The notes: generated by a model not told the origin, from the sequence alone. A stretch of 8,791 nucleotides of DNA from Rhodospirillaceae bacterium (GCA_020425485.1 JAGQRL010000173.1:10755-19545); one strand, 5' to 3'. Positions 1 through 5,963 are shown, counted from the first letter of the stretch. Numbers and translations are program-made.

Positions 1-572
1 AAGTGGTCGAGGTCGGGATCGACGTTGATGGCGATGCCGTGGAAGGTGATCCAGCGGCGCACCCGCACGCCGATGGCGGCGATCTTGTCCTCCCGCCCGC
101 CGCCGCGATCGACCCAGATGCCGACGCGGCCCGGCCGCCGTTCGCCCTTCACCGCGAACTGGGCAAGCGCGCGAATCACCCACTCCTCAAGCCGCCACAC
201 ATAGCGGCGCACATCCTGGCCGCGGCGCTTCAGGTCCACCATCACATAGGCCACCCGCTGGCCGGGGCCGTGATAGGTGTACTGGCCGCCGCGCCCGGTG
301 GGGTAGACGGGGAAGCGGGCGGCATCCAGCAGGTCTTCGGCCCGGGCGGAGGTGCCGGCGGTGTAGATGGGCGGGTGTTCCAGCAGCCACACCAGCTCGC
401 CCGCCGTACCGGCGTGGATGCGGTCGGCCCGCAACTCCATCGCGTCCACCGCTTGCGCGTAGTCCACCGGGCGGTCGCTGATGCGCCATTCCAGGGCCGG
501 CGACGCCGCACTGGCCGGCCCGGAGGGGGCCGACGCGTCTGCCACCACGTCGGATCGCTTGAACCATGTCAT
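1..572 (-). CDS. lipB: Octanoyl-[acyl-carrier-protein]:protein N-octanoyltransferase LipB, 3' end cut by window edge
   Basis: LipB moves the octanoyl group from octanoyl-ACP to a lysine of lipoyl domains (pyruvate and 2-oxoglutarate dehydrogenases, glycine cleavage H protein), the first step of lipoate synthesis in the cytoplasm. 190 complete codons are visible. Family signatures are LLEHPPIYTAGTSA (res. 63-76), RGGQYTYHGPGQ (94-105), GRVGIWV (148-154) and KIAAIGVRVRRWITFHGIAIN (in 163-183). K163 matches the family's catalytic lysine. The catalytic cysteine of the usual PCG motif lies beyond the window, so integrity of the 3' end cannot be judged. The ATG at 572 is preceded by GGGGAG (590-585), 12 bases upstream, a rather long spacing. 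About 27 residues precede the conserved part, a modest N-terminal extension. The gene is divergent from the tRNA-Leu gene. Identification is firm from motifs; start choice is fairly sure. Confidence 0.95.
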   Translation of the reverse strand, partial: MTWFKRSDVVADASAPSGPASAASPALEWRISDRPVDYAQAVDAMELRADRIHAGTAGELVWLLEHPPIYTAGTSARAEDLLDAARFPVYPTGRGGQYTYHGPGQRVAYVMVDLKRRGQDVRRYVWRLEEWVIRALAQFAVKGERRPGRVGIWVDRGGGREDKIAAIGVRVRRWITFHGIAINVDPDLDH

Positions 573-591
573 GGCGTTTGCTATCTCCCCG

Positions 592-622
592 CACTGCGCA
601 GATGGCAAGTCCCTGCGCAGTG
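592..622. repeat. Perfect 10-bp inverted repeat between lipB and tRNA-Leu
   Basis: CACTGCGCAG (592-601) and CTGCGCAGTG (613-622) are exact inverse complements separated by 11 bases. Each arm also contains the 8-bp palindrome CTGCGCAG, so the same element can be read as two direct copies 19 bp apart. It fills most of the 61-bp gap between the divergent lipB and tRNA-Leu genes. In lipB mRNA the hairpin would end just 5' of the GGGGAG ribosome binding site. It could be a 5'-UTR hairpin or a two-site operator; the sequence does not decide. Confidence 0.6.
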
Positions 623-633
623 GTTCTCCACGT

Positions 634-721
634 GCGGCCGTGGCGGAATTGGTAGACGCGCAGCGTTGAGGTCGCTGTGGGTGAACAACCCGTGGAAGTT
701 CGAGTCTTCTCGGCCGCACCA
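634..721 (+). tRNA. tRNA-Leu (anticodon GAG), CCA encoded
   Basis: This is an 88-base class II tRNA. The acceptor arms GCGGCCG (634-640) and CGGCCGC (711-717) pair perfectly, followed by discriminator A and encoded CCA (719-721). The D loop contains the leucine-type segment GGCGGAATTGGTAGACGCG. The anticodon stem CAGCG/CGCTG encloses the loop TTGAGGT, giving anticodon GAG, which reads CTC and CTT codons. A long variable arm (GGGT/ACCC) and a T arm with TTCGAGT follow. The long variable arm and acceptor identity confirm leucine. It stands alone, with lipB divergent upstream and the PagL-like gene convergent downstream. Confidence 0.97.
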
Positions 722-743
722 CTCCCTTCCGGAGAGCCCGGTC

Positions 744-778
744 CCCGCCGTTGCGGGCCGCCGGGCCGTGCGCCCGGC
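744..778. terminator. Two tandem GC-rich hairpins between convergent tRNA-Leu and PagL-like gene
   Basis: CCCGC-CGTT-GCGGG (744-757) is followed directly by GCCGGGC-CGTGC-GCCCGGC (760-778), a perfect 7-bp stem. They sit in the 75-bp gap where transcription from tRNA-Leu (+) and the PagL-like gene (-) converge, the natural place for a two-way terminator. There is no clear T-tract on either strand, so this is a positional and structural inference only. Confidence 0.35.
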
Positions 779-796
779 CGCACCGCGCGGCAGCGC

Positions 797-1366
797 CTAC
801 TGGCCGAAATAATAGTGGTAGCGGACGCCCACATCCTCCAGCCCGGCATTGTCGTCGTCGAACCAGCCGGCATGGGAGGAATGCGACGCGTAGAGCGAGA
901 TGCCGTGATGCTCGGCGAATCGGTAGCCGGCTTCCAGGCTGAAGCGGAACAGCACCCGCGAGCCCAGGCTGCGGCGGTCGGGATCGAAGGCGCCGGTATT
1001 GCCGTTGTGCGCCATCAGGCCGGCCGACCCGTCCAGCGTGATGCCGTCGAGCAGCTCGATGCCCCAGGTCAGGCCGCCATAGATCTGGCTGGTGTCGCCC
1101 GACGTGCTGACGGTGCCGCCGAGATGCGGACGCGGCGCGCCGATCCAGCCCCATTCCTCAAAGCCGAAGGGCGTGAACTGCACCTCGCCGTTGATGTCCA
1201 CACCGTCTTCCACCGGGTAGGTCAGCGGACCCGTGTCGTGCGCCAGCACGCCGCCGACGATGCTGTGGACAATGGAAGAGCTGGCCGCGCCGTCTTCCTG
1301 GGCCGCGGCGGGGAGTGCCAGCGGGCTGGACACGCCAAGGACGAGGAGCATCATGGATTTCCGCAT
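797..1366 (-). CDS. PagL-like lipid A 3-O-deacylase (acyloxyacyl hydrolase family), outer-membrane precursor
   Basis: The 189-residue product starts with a signal peptide (MRKSMMLLVLGV..., cleavage near ALPAAAQ, about res. 22-23) and continues with alternating polar and hydrophobic stretches typical of a small beta-barrel, ending in aromatic VRYHYYFGQ. The C-terminal signature SHSSHAGW...NAGLEDVGVRY (161-183) matches the PagL family, whose His-x-Ser plus Glu form the catalytic triad. Candidates are H162, S164 and E177, with spacing close to the family's. PagL enzymes remove the 3-linked acyl chain from lipid A in the outer membrane, remodelling LPS. A longer reading from 1471 is possible, but the ATG at 1366 has a good AGAGGT ribosome binding site and is followed at once by the signal peptide. 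Classification rests on the motif and overall form; activity is inferred. An unspecified small OMP is the alternative. Confidence 0.8.
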   Translation of the reverse strand: MRKSMMLLVLGVSSPLALPAAAQEDGAASSSIVHSIVGGVLAHDTGPLTYPVEDGVDINGEVQFTPFGFEEWGWIGAPRPHLGGTVSTSGDTSQIYGGLTWGIELLDGITLDGSAGLMAHNGNTGAFDPDRRSLGSRVLFRFSLEAGYRFAEHHGISLYASHSSHAGWFDDDNAGLEDVGVRYHYYFGQ

Positions 1367-1487
1367 CGCCACACCTCTGCTGCCCATGCGATCAGGGTCC
1401 AGGCTCGTACCGGCAGAGTCGCACGTCGCGGAATCCCCTGTCCAGCCGCCGGGCCAGCGGGGTAAGGGCATTCACGTTTTGACGGCG

Positions 1488-1559
1488 CCAGCCCACACCC
1501 TCACCCGGCCACCCAACGACAGTATGCTGATTGGGCGGCCGGGTGGGGGTGTGGGCTGG
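1488..1559. repeat. Long near-perfect inverted repeat (29-bp arms, 14-base loop)
   Basis: The arms 1488-1516 and 1531-1559 are inverse complements except at two positions and enclose CGACAGTATGCTGA. Arm ends are CCAGCCCACACCC and GGGTGTGGGCTGG. The element occupies the 322-bp gap (1367-1688) between the divergent PagL-like and permease genes, so it is not placed as a terminator for either. Such long GC-rich hairpins in intergenic DNA are often dispersed palindromic elements, but no second copy is present here. The remainder of the gap shows no further gene and no convincing promoter by eye. Confidence 0.85.
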
Positions 1560-1688
1560 AACCGACTTCCGCCGGAGGCGAAAGGCGGCAGGCACCGCCA
1601 ATCGCACATCGATGCCATGACCGCCGGCACACTGGCCGCGGCGCCGTGGCGGACTAACCTCGCTGTCCCAACTGCTTGTCCATAGCCG

Positions 1689-2489
1689 ATGATCCATCAA
1701 GCCCCCACCCCCCGCACCATCGGTGCCGTCAACTGGCTCGGCCTGTGGACGCTCTACCGCAAGGAGGTGCGCCGCTTCCTCAAGGTGATCTTCCAGACCG
1801 TGGGCGCCCCGGTGGTGACCACGCTGCTGTTCTTCGCGGTGTTCGCGCTGGCGCTGGGCGGCATCGTGCGCACCACCGGCACCGTGCCCTACCTGGAGTT
1901 CCTGGCGCCCGGCCTGGTGATGATGGCGATGGCCCAGAACGCGTTCGCCAACACCTCATCGTCGGTCATCATCGCCAAGGTCCAGGGCAACATCGTCGAT
2001 GTGCTGATGCCGCCCCTGTCGGCGCTGGAACTGGCAGTGGGCTACGTGGCCGGCGGCATCACGCGCGGACTGCTGGTGGGCTTCGTCACCCTGCTGGCGA
2101 TGGCGCCCTTCGCCGGGCTGACCATCTACAACCCCGTGTTCGTGCTCTACCACGCGGTGATGGCCTGCGCGCTCCTGTCCATGCTCGGTGTCATGGGCGG
2201 CATCTGGGCGGAGAAGTTCGATCACATCGCCGCCGTCACCAACTTCATCGTGACGCCGCTGACCTTCCTGTCGGGCACCTTCTACACGGTCGACCGGCTG
2301 CCGGAGACCTTCTGGTGGCTCGCCCACTTCAACCCGTTCTTCTACATGATCGATGGGTTCCGCTACGGCTTCATCGGCCATTCCGACGGCACGCTGGCGG
2401 TCGGCCTGCTCGTCCTGGCCGGCGTGAACCTGGCGCTGGGGGCCGCCACCTACCGGATGTTCGCATCCGGCTACAAGCTGAAGGCGTGA
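1689..2489 (+). CDS. ABC-2 type transporter permease (first of a paralogous pair)
   Basis: This 266-residue integral membrane protein has about six hydrophobic segments (near res. 40-58, 68-84, 115-138, 148-171, 181-199 and 236-257) and the usual length for an ABC-2 permease of the YadH/NodJ/DrrB type. Signatures include an amphipathic N-terminal LYRKEVRRFLK (22-32), DVLMPPLSALELAVGY (104-119) and NPFFYMIDGFRYGFIG (215-230). Such permeases pair with a cytoplasmic ATPase to export drugs, glycolipids or polysaccharides; the cargo here is unknown. The ATG at 1689 has no good Shine-Dalgarno sequence, but the N-terminus aligns with that of the next gene (both reach 'WLG.. TLYR' after about 16 residues), which supports the start. 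The two genes overlap by GTGA. No ATPase gene adjoins: the upstream gene is divergent and the downstream gene convergent. Confidence 0.88.
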   Translation: MIHQAPTPRTIGAVNWLGLWTLYRKEVRRFLKVIFQTVGAPVVTTLLFFAVFALALGGIVRTTGTVPYLEFLAPGLVMMAMAQNAFANTSSSVIIAKVQGNIVDVLMPPLSALELAVGYVAGGITRGLLVGFVTLLAMAPFAGLTIYNPVFVLYHAVMACALLSMLGVMGGIWAEKFDHIAAVTNFIVTPLTFLSGTFYTVDRLPETFWWLAHFNPFFYMIDGFRYGFIGHSDGTLAVGLLVLAGVNLALGAATYRMFASGYKLKA

Positions 2490-3289
2490 CGGCGCCGGCA
2501 CCGCGCGCACCGTGGCCGATCGGCCGGGTGCACTGGCTGGGCATCGCCACGCTCTACCGGCGCGAGGCCAAGCGCTACCTGCGCTGGTGGTTCGAGTTCA
2601 TCACCCAGCCGCTGGTGTCCACCGGCCTGTTCGTGCTGGTGTTTCACCTGGCGCTGGGACCTGAGGGCGACGAGGGTGCGGGCGAGGCCGCGTTCACCTA
2701 CCTGCTGCCGGGCCTGCTGATCTATTCGCTGCTGATGCAGGCCGCCGCGTCGACGCTCTATTCCCTGGTGTTCGACAAGATCGAAGGTGCCTTGGCGGAC
2801 ATCCTGATGCCGCCGCTGACACCGGGGGAGTTCGCCGCCGGCTACCTGATGTCCGCCCTCAGCGCCGCGGCGGCCACCGCCGCCATCGTGCTGCCCATCG
2901 TGCTGCTGGCGGGGCTTGGCCTGCCGGCCGATCCCTTGACCGTGGCGGTGTTCGCCACGCTGGGCTGCGCGGAGCTGGCGCTGTGCGGCATCGCCATCGC
3001 CACCGTCGCCAAGAAGTGGGACCAGGCGGAAGCCTTCGTCTCCTTCGGGCTGACGCCGGCGGCCTTCCTGTCGGGCGTGTTCGCGCCGGTGAGCGCCCTG
3101 CCCGATCCGCTGCCGGCCATCATCAAGCTCAACCCGTTCCACTACATCGTCGATGGCTTCCGCGCCGGCTATCTGGGCCAGCACGACAACCCGGTGTGGC
3201 TGAACCTCGTCGTCTGCCTGGCGGTTACCGCCGGTATGCTGGGGCTGTGCCTGTCGATGCTGCGGCGGGGAGTGGGCATCCGCGCCTGA
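2486..3289 (+). CDS. ABC-2 type transporter permease (second of a paralogous pair)
   Basis: This is a 267-residue membrane protein clearly paralogous to the preceding one. Shared blocks include LYRREAKRYL (24-33), DILMPPLTPGEFAAGY (105-120), TPAAFLSGVF (190-199) and NPFHYIVDGFRAGYLG (216-231). It probably forms a heterodimeric membrane channel with its neighbour, energised by an ABC ATPase encoded elsewhere. The start is taken as GTG at 2486, which overlaps the upstream stop as GTGA and so suggests translational coupling. The frame is open much further upstream (an ATG at 1676), but that stretch overlaps the whole first permease out of frame and codes for arginine/proline/histidine-rich nonsense without membrane character. 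The Ser/Ala-rich TM segment at about 121-145 differs most from the partner. The transported substrate cannot be inferred. Confidence 0.88.
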   Translation: MTAPAPRAPWPIGRVHWLGIATLYRREAKRYLRWWFEFITQPLVSTGLFVLVFHLALGPEGDEGAGEAAFTYLLPGLLIYSLLMQAAASTLYSLVFDKIEGALADILMPPLTPGEFAAGYLMSALSAAAATAAIVLPIVLLAGLGLPADPLTVAVFATLGCAELALCGIAIATVAKKWDQAEAFVSFGLTPAAFLSGVFAPVSALPDPLPAIIKLNPFHYIVDGFRAGYLGQHDNPVWLNLVVCLAVTAGMLGLCLSMLRRGVGIRA

Positions 3290-3298
3290 GCCGCAGGC

Positions 3299-3838
3299 TC
3301 ACGCCGGCCCCGACCCCGTCAGCCGCGCGGCGATGCGCTCCACGTTCTCCCGCCCCTTGCCGAAGTCGCACACCTGAAGGCGCGACACGGGCCGGCTTTC
3401 GATGGTCACCAGGGCCATCTCCTTGGCCTCGGCATCCGCTCCCTCGATCTCCGCGGCAGCCACCCGCACGCTCACCCATTCGCCGTGGCTTCTGCGGCTG
3501 GCCTGGGTGCGGGCGACGAGGAAGCCCTCTGCGGCTGAGGTTTCCGCCACCCGCGCCCCCATGGCCGCAAGCTCCCGGTCCACCCGGTCCAACGCCTGGC
3601 CCGGCGGCATGGCCAGCAGCAGGGCGGCCTGCTGGTGCGGATTGTAGGCGTTCATCGGCAGGCCGAACGCCACCAGGCCGAGGGGCACCAGCACCGGGGT
3701 CGCCACCAGGGCGGCGCCGCCGCACACCAGGGCGATCGGCACGGCTTCAGCCATGCCAACGGCCTTGGCGGCGATGACGAACCCGGTGAGGGCGGCGATC
3801 ACCGTCAGGGCCAGCGTGAGCTTCAGGATGGCGACCAT
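3299..3838 (-). CDS. Hypothetical membrane protein: two N-terminal helices plus a cytosolic domain
   Basis: I do not recognise this 179-residue product. Residues 5-28 and 33-62 are hydrophobic and Ala/Val/Leu-rich, forming two closely spaced transmembrane helices. From about residue 64 (NAYNPHQQ) a soluble domain follows, with a helix at 79-100 (PGQALDRVDRELAAMG), alternating strands (FLVART, EWVSVRV, MALVTIESRP) and a C-terminal VCDFGKGRENVERIAARL segment. The strand-strand-helix ending resembles a small alpha/beta fold. Its single late cysteine is C157. The ATG at 3838 has AGGG seven bases upstream. The gene converges on the permease operon with only 9 bp between stop codons, and its 5' side is preceded at 10 bp by a possible 43-codon gene. 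Coding is likely from length, the start signal and the hydrophobicity pattern; no function is assigned. Confidence 0.72.
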   Translation of the reverse strand: MVAILKLTLALTVIAALTGFVIAAKAVGMAEAVPIALVCGGAALVATPVLVPLGLVAFGLPMNAYNPHQQAALLLAMPPGQALDRVDRELAAMGARVAETSAAEGFLVARTQASRRSHGEWVSVRVAAAEIEGADAEAKEMALVTIESRPVSRLQVCDFGKGRENVERIAARLTGSGPA

Positions 3839-3847
3839 GCCACGTCC

Positions 3848-3979
3848 CTACCCGATTGCCTGAGCTGCTGTCCCGCGCCGATTGGAGTCCGGTGGTGCGC
3901 CCGCCCCCGCCGCGGCGGGGGCGCTGACGGCACGGACGCCGACGCCGAAACCGGCGATCAATTTGACGATTTCGCGCAT
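3848..3979 (-). CDS. Possible small protein of 43 residues upstream of the two-helix protein
   Basis: The reading frame begins MREIVKLIAGFGVGVRAV, continues with Ala/Gly/Pro-rich sequence and ends RRGTAAQAIG. The ATG at 3979 is preceded by a strong GAGGGG Shine-Dalgarno sequence with a 9-base spacer, better than that of most genes here, and the stop lies 10 bp before the start of the next gene on the same strand. The N-terminal 18 residues could form an amphipathic or membrane-associated helix. It could be a true small protein, a leader peptide, or chance in GC-rich DNA. I do not recognise it. Confidence 0.35.
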   Translation of the reverse strand: MREIVKLIAGFGVGVRAVSAPAAAGAGAPPDSNRRGTAAQAIG

Positions 3980-4030
3980 CGCCCGATTCCCCTCAAGGCC
4001 AGGACTGCTGTCCTTCGCGGCGCCTCCGCC

Positions 4031-4060
4031 ATTGTGCAGTGCAGCGAAAATCCATGAAAA
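4031..4060 (-). promoter_or_regulatory. Weak candidate promoter for the 3979/3838 gene pair
   Basis: On the minus strand TTTTCA (4060-4055) and CACAAT (4036-4031) match 4 of 6 bases each of the sigma-70 -35 and -10 consensus with an 18-base spacer, in the most AT-rich patch of this gap. The predicted transcript would begin near 4024, about 45 bases before the small ORF. A short palindrome TGCAGTGCA (4035-4043) overlaps the -10 box. The match is by eye and weak. Confidence 0.22.
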
Positions 4061-4113
4061 ATCACGTCTTTTACGAGCGAGGCTCACATCAACCCCGCGC
4101 GAAGGCATTCCCA

Positions 4114-4127
4114 TTGATGCACGTCAA
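4114..4127. promoter_or_regulatory. FNR/FixK/ANR-type binding site upstream of the oxidoreductase operon
   Basis: TTGATGCACGTCAA matches the FNR-family consensus TTGAT-N4-ATCAA at 9 of 10 specified positions. It lies 101 bp before the gamma-subunit ATG in the 390-bp gap (3839-4228). If the site is centred at -41.5 (class II activation), transcription would start near 4162 and the -10 would fall near 4150-4155, where TGTTTTCT is a poor but possible extended -10. Placement upstream of a 2-oxoacid:acceptor oxidoreductase, often an anaerobic enzyme, fits low-oxygen activation. The site also lies upstream of the divergent minus-strand genes, though farther away. Confidence 0.65.
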
Positions 4128-4228
4128 CGCGTTCCGATCCCATTTCGGTGTTTTCTGAGCCTCATCCAGGCGGCGTGGAAACGGGGCGGAAGATCCCGCC
4201 GCCGCAGCAAAAACCCCAAGAGTGCACC

Positions 4229-4804
4229 ATGATCGAGATCCGGATTCACGGCCGGGGTGGGCAGGGCAACGTTGTCGCCGCCTACATCCTGGCGGGCGCG
4301 GCGTTCAATGCCGGCCGATATTGCCAGGCGTTTCCGGCCTTTGGCGCGGAGCGGCGCGGCGCCCCGGTGGTTGCTTTCGTGCGCATCCACGATGTGCCGA
4401 TCCGCCGCCGCAGCCAGGTCCGTTCGCCGGACTACCTGATCGTCCAGGACGAACACCTGCTGCACGACCCCACCTTGACGGCGGGGCTGAAGCCGGGCGG
4501 CGGCTGCCTGGTCAACTCCAACCTGTCCTCCGAAGACCTTACGGAGATGTACGGGGTTCCCATGACCGCCCTGCCCGCCGGCCAGATGTCCATGGCCACG
4601 ATGGGCCGCGCGGTGCCGAACGTGCCGCTGCTCAGCGCCTTCCTGACGCTGACCGAGCTGATGCCGTTGGATGCCCTGAAGAAAGCGATGGGCGAGCGCT
4701 TCAAGGGTGCAGTGCTGGAAAAGAACATTCTCCTGGTCGACGAAGCCGCCCAGCGCGTGCCGGCCGGTGCCTGGAAGGAGATCACCCTTGCTCGAAGCGC
4801 TTGA
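4229..4804 (+). CDS. 2-oxoacid:acceptor oxidoreductase, gamma subunit
   Basis: This 191-residue product has the full length of a stand-alone gamma (PorG/VorG/PadE-type) subunit of the pyruvate:ferredoxin oxidoreductase superfamily. The start IEIRIHGRGGQG (2-13) holds the conserved glycine loop. FPAFGAERRGAPVVAFVRI (35-53), SPDYLIVQD (66-74) and GLKPGGGCLVNSN (86-98) are other family blocks. The subunit helps to bind CoA and completes the core together with alpha and beta. The ATG at 4229 is chosen over an in-frame ATG at 4148 because family members begin right at this strand; the Shine-Dalgarno (AAGAG, 6-base spacer) is weak. It is the first gene of the operon, 101 bp downstream of an FNR-type site, and overlaps the next gene by 17 bases. 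Family is certain; the 2-oxoacid substrate is unknown. Confidence 0.93.
   Translation: MIEIRIHGRGGQGNVVAAYILAGAAFNAGRYCQAFPAFGAERRGAPVVAFVRIHDVPIRRRSQVRSPDYLIVQDEHLLHDPTLTAGLKPGGGCLVNSNLSSEDLTEMYGVPMTALPAGQMSMATMGRAVPNVPLLSAFLTLTELMPLDALKKAMGERFKGAVLEKNILLVDEAAQRVPAGAWKEITLARSA
4775..4790 (+). promoter_or_regulatory. Ribosome binding site that fixes a TTG start for the alpha subunit
   Basis: AAGGAG (4775-4780) lies 7 bases before TTG (4788-4790), inside the 3' end of the gamma gene. The next ATG in frame (4812) has no comparable site and would remove the LLEALEGS... segment, which matches the start of alpha subunits in this family. The TTG is therefore the probable start. Confidence 0.75.
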
Positions 4805-5963
4805 AGGCTCGATGGCCATTGCCAAGGCGGTAACCCGTTGCCGTCCTGAGGTGGTCGCCGCCTATCCGATTACGCCGCAGACCCACATCGTGGAGAACAT
4901 CTCCAAGCTGGTCGCCGACGGCCAGCTCAAGACCGAACTGGTCAGCGTGGAAAGCGAGTTCTCCGCCGCCTCGGTGGTGCTGGGTGCGGCCGCCGCCGGG
5001 GCGCGGGCCTATACCGCCAGCTCGTCCCAGGGGATCCTGCTGATGGCCGAGGTGTTGTTCAACATCTCCGGCATGCGCATCCCCATGGTGCTCACCTGCG
5101 CCAACCGGGCGATCGGTGCCCCCATCAACATCTGGAACGACCAGTCCGACTCCATGGCGGTGCGCGACAGCGGCTGGATCCAGCTCTACTGCGCGGACAA
5201 CCAGGAAGCGGTGGACACCACCATCCAGGCCTACCGCATCACCGAGCGCACCGAGCTGCCGGTGATGGTGTGCATGGATGGCTTCGTGCTCACCCACACC
5301 TTTGAGCCGGTGGACATCCCCGAACAGGATCTGGTGGACAGCTACCTGCCCAAGTTCGAGTTCAAGCGGGCGCTCGACCCGATGAGCCCGAAGAGCCTGG
5401 GCACCATGGTGGGGCCGGACTTCTTCCCGGAAATCCGCCATTCCCACCACCAGGCGATGATGTATTCGGTCGACGAGATCGAAGCCGCGGACGCCGACTG
5501 GCAGAACCTGACCGGGCGCAAGTCCGGTGGCCTGCTCTCCGTCGACGGACCGGAGGACGCCGATCTCGGCATCCTGTGCATTGGGTCGGCCATCAACACC
5601 CTGCATGCGGCCCGCGAGGAATTCCCCGACCAGCGTCCGGCCAAGCTCATCAAGCTGCGCTGCTACCGGCCCTTCCCGGCCGCCAAGCTGCGCGAAGCCT
5701 GCCAGGGCCTGAAGGACCTGATCGTGGTCGAGCGCGCCTTCTCGCCGGGTCTCGGCGGCATCGTCGGCACCGAGGTGCGGGCGGCCCTGGCGGCCGGCGA
5801 CGAGCCGATGCCGCGGATCGTCAACTACACCATCGGCCTTGGCGGCCGTGACATTCCCATTGAGCTCTATCCGCAGCTCATCGAGAGCCTGGACGACGCC
5901 CATGACGGCGCCTTCAAGATTTTCGATGTGGAGCTGGAGAAGCTCGCGGAGGAGGATCGATGA
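4788..5963 (+). CDS. 2-oxoacid:acceptor oxidoreductase, alpha subunit
   Basis: The 391-residue product is a PorA/PadG-type alpha subunit with the pyrimidine-binding domain of TPP enzymes followed by the transketolase-C-like domain. Conserved blocks are AAYPITPQTHIVE (24-36), which shapes the substrate and TPP pocket, VESEFSA (54-60) with the glutamate expected to activate the TPP aminopyrimidine, TASSSQG (76-82), NIWNDQSDS (114-122), LIKLRCYRPFP (287-297) and the C-terminal ERAFSPGLGG (315-324). With beta it forms the active site that decarboxylates a 2-oxoacid to acyl-CoA. The TTG start is supported by a strong AAGGAG site; the gene overlaps gamma by 17 bases and beta by an ATGA junction, implying coupled translation. 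The motif set is shared by pyruvate, 2-oxoisovalerate and phenylglyoxylate enzymes, so substrate is left open. Confidence 0.94.
   Translation: MLEALEGSMAIAKAVTRCRPEVVAAYPITPQTHIVENISKLVADGQLKTELVSVESEFSAASVVLGAAAAGARAYTASSSQGILLMAEVLFNISGMRIPMVLTCANRAIGAPINIWNDQSDSMAVRDSGWIQLYCADNQEAVDTTIQAYRITERTELPVMVCMDGFVLTHTFEPVDIPEQDLVDSYLPKFEFKRALDPMSPKSLGTMVGPDFFPEIRHSHHQAMMYSVDEIEAADADWQNLTGRKSGGLLSVDGPEDADLGILCIGSAINTLHAAREEFPDQRPAKLIKLRCYRPFPAAKLREACQGLKDLIVVERAFSPGLGGIVGTEVRAALAAGDEPMPRIVNYTIGLGGRDIPIELYPQLIESLDDAHDGAFKIFDVELEKLAEEDR

Noticed and set aside
3..812. Plus-strand open frame over lipB and tRNA-Leu
   Set aside because: It runs antisense to lipB and straight through the tRNA; composition is not protein-like.
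677..1465. Plus-strand open frame covering the PagL-like gene
   Set aside because: It starts inside the tRNA gene and has no domain; the minus-strand frame has a signal peptide, a good ribosome site and a catalytic motif.
1367..1471. Longer start for the PagL-like protein
   Set aside because: It would add 35 residues before an obvious signal peptide, and the internal ATG at 1366 has the better ribosome binding site.
1676..2485. Upstream extension of the second permease frame to an ATG at 1676 (a 537-residue protein)
   Set aside because: This stretch overlaps the whole first permease out of frame and encodes Arg/Pro/His-rich sequence without membrane segments; the true N-terminus aligns with the first permease from GTG 2486.
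4782..5903. Long minus-strand open frame opposite the alpha subunit
   Set aside because: It is His/Gly/Arg/Asp-rich with no recognisable domain and is antisense to a gene with clear family motifs; a typical artefact of high-GC coding DNA.
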